DNA from: Segetibacter sp.
GTDB taxonomy: Bacteria > Bacteroidota > Bacteroidia > Chitinophagales > Chitinophagaceae
Assembly: GCA_030146445.1 (NCBI GenBank)
Contig: JASLBT010000381.1
Location: 1-6,843 of the forward strand
Direction of reading: 5' to 3'
Length of the DNA: 6,843 bases
In this document: positions 6,216 through 6,843 of the stretch, piece after piece
How positions within the stretch are numbered: the first letter of the stretch is position 1
How the letters are laid out: each line of letters starts with the position of its first letter
Made by a program: the position numbers and the translations under genes
The notes under the pieces: generated by a model
Told to the model about the DNA's origin: nothing
The model's input: the letters and a program-made list of their open reading frames with translations, nothing else
Database searches by the model: none

Positions 6216-6596
6216 CTATGCTCGTTTGGGCGGAGGAGAATTGGGCTGCTTGTTGGATAAAGACCGGGACGTATTGTAATGGGGGAAATATTCAGTGGGA
6301 AAAGTCAAAGGCTGCAATGTACTGTAGAGCGGAGTATCACAATACAGTTCAATAGACGGTGAGATAGTTTGAATATCATCTTCATCGCTTTCGGGCACCT
6401 GTTTGTCGAAAACACCTTCAGCAATCAACTCATAGACACTCTCCACTTCGTTGATCGAAAGGTCTTCCTGGCTGGTAGAAGCATCGTAATTCGCGCGTTT
6501 GAGATCCCCCGGATCAATGGAGATGTTGATGAATTGCAGGACCAGGATCCAGCACACAACCTGTTTGATTATATTTTTTAAATGATACGGCTTCAT
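6216..6596 (-). CDS. Hypothetical protein with N-terminal hydrophobic segment, 126 aa
   Basis: The basic start MKPYHLKNIIK is followed by a hydrophobic stretch, VVCWILVLQFINISI (about 13-27), that would act as a signal anchor or uncleaved signal peptide. The rest is acidic and probably extracytoplasmic: ASTSQEDLSINEVESVYELI (39-58), a DEDD cluster near 72-75, and a Pro-rich, Ser/Asn-rich tail ending in PPPKRA. The DLSINEVES block looks like the conserved core of a small Bacteroidota family that I cannot name. It lies directly upstream of the decayed outer-membrane-like gene and may once have formed an operon with it. A TATATTTG -7 box lies 11 bases upstream of the ATG. The +strand frame opposite it (6369-6581) is a shadow. 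Confidence 0.7.
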   Translation of the reverse strand: MKPYHLKNIIKQVVCWILVLQFINISIDPGDLKRANYDASTSQEDLSINEVESVYELIAEGVFDKQVPESDEDDIQTISPSIELYCDTPLYSTLQPLTFPTEYFPHYNTSRSLSNKQPNSPPPKRA

Positions 6597-6606
6597 CGGG
6601 AGAAGA

Positions 6607-6614
6607 CAAATATA
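6607..6614 (-). promoter_or_regulatory. Bacteroidota -7 promoter element
   Basis: The minus strand reads TATATTTG, an exact match to the Bacteroidota consensus TAnnTTTG, ending 10 bases before the ATG of the 126-aa gene. No clear -33 TTG is seen at the usual spacing. If used, the transcript would start only a few bases before the ATG, so the mRNA would be almost leaderless. Confidence 0.45.
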
Positions 6615-6680
6615 TGGACAACGCCTTGTTGATTGGGTTAAGCTTATGTTATAGAGGTTATATGGGGAAAAATGCGTAGC

Positions 6681-6709
6681 GGGTATTGGGTATTATGGTA
6701 TTGGGTATT
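6681..6709. repeat. Short GGGTATT stutter
   Basis: Three GGGTATT heptamers and one ATGGTATT variant run in tandem (6681-6709) about 12 bases before the second octamer array. Its proximity suggests the two low-complexity tracts arose together or share a function. No gene covers the tract. Confidence 0.6.
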
Positions 6710-6720
6710 TGGGGCGGGGA

Positions 6721-6792
6721 AGTTGATCGGTTGATAGGTTGGATAGTTGATCAGTTGATAGGTTGAATAGTTGATAGGTCGATTTGTTGAGA
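6721..6792. repeat. Tandem octamer array, second copy (8-9 units)
   Basis: This is the same RGTTGAWN octamer as at 2815-2942, in the same orientation and strict 8-base phase: AGTTGATC, GGTTGATA, GGTTGGAT, AGTTGATC, AGTTGATA, GGTTGAAT, AGTTGATA, then the degenerate GGTCGATT and TGTTGAGA. It is shorter and more worn than the first array. It lies 124 bases upstream of the 126-aa gene start. Confidence 0.85.
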
Positions 6793-6843
6793 TCTGATCT
6801 TGTGCAATAAATGCAACTAGGCATGAAAACAAAATTTATTTAC

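Noticed and set aside
6644..6832. 62-aa minus-strand open frame
   Set aside because: It is mostly a translation of the octamer and GGGTATT repeats (NTQYHNTQY, INYSTYQLINY), with no other coding signal.

Overview
The window looks like a chromosomal segment from a Bacteroidota bacterium, most likely the Chitinophagaceae (Chitinophaga/Niastella-like). This rests on the fused GT20-HAD trehalose enzyme, AT-rich leaders without Shine-Dalgarno sites on most genes, one good Bacteroidota-type -7 box (TATATTTG), the small secreted protein families at the right end, and intergenic arrays of GTTGA octamers. The taxonomic call is inference from style; there is no rRNA or marker gene here.

Layout. A plus-strand gene ends at base 116. 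Everything else that is coding is on the minus strand. From right to left (direction of transcription) these are: a 126-aa protein with an N-terminal hydrophobic segment (6596-6216); the decayed C-terminal remnant of an outer-membrane-like protein, possibly of the HAEPLYID family (6192-5513); a 93-aa orphan (5395-5114); a two-gene unit made of a bacterial aeRF1-like protein (baeRF, 4729-3578) and a short HPF/RaiA ribosome hibernation factor (3525-3211); and a 741-aa bifunctional trehalose-6-phosphate synthase/phosphatase (2543-318).

The most interesting part is 2999-5016. The baeRF-HPF pair is a predicted ribosome hibernation module, comparable in concept to the aeRF1-related hibernation factor Balon. 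It is bracketed by two imperfect direct copies of a structured intergenic repeat. baeRF is preceded by a near-perfect Shine-Dalgarno sequence, which is exceptional in a phylum where the anti-SD is normally hidden. HPF behind it has an ordinary AT-rich leader.

Other points are a D-to-N change in the catalytic DxDGT motif of the trehalose phosphatase domain, two octamer arrays of identical orientation (2815-2942 and 6721-6792), and nested inverted repeats upstream of the trehalose gene. Trehalose synthesis and ribosome hibernation both belong to stress and stationary-phase physiology, so the central block reads as a dormancy/stress neighbourhood. No tRNA, rRNA, CRISPR array, transposase or phage gene was seen.
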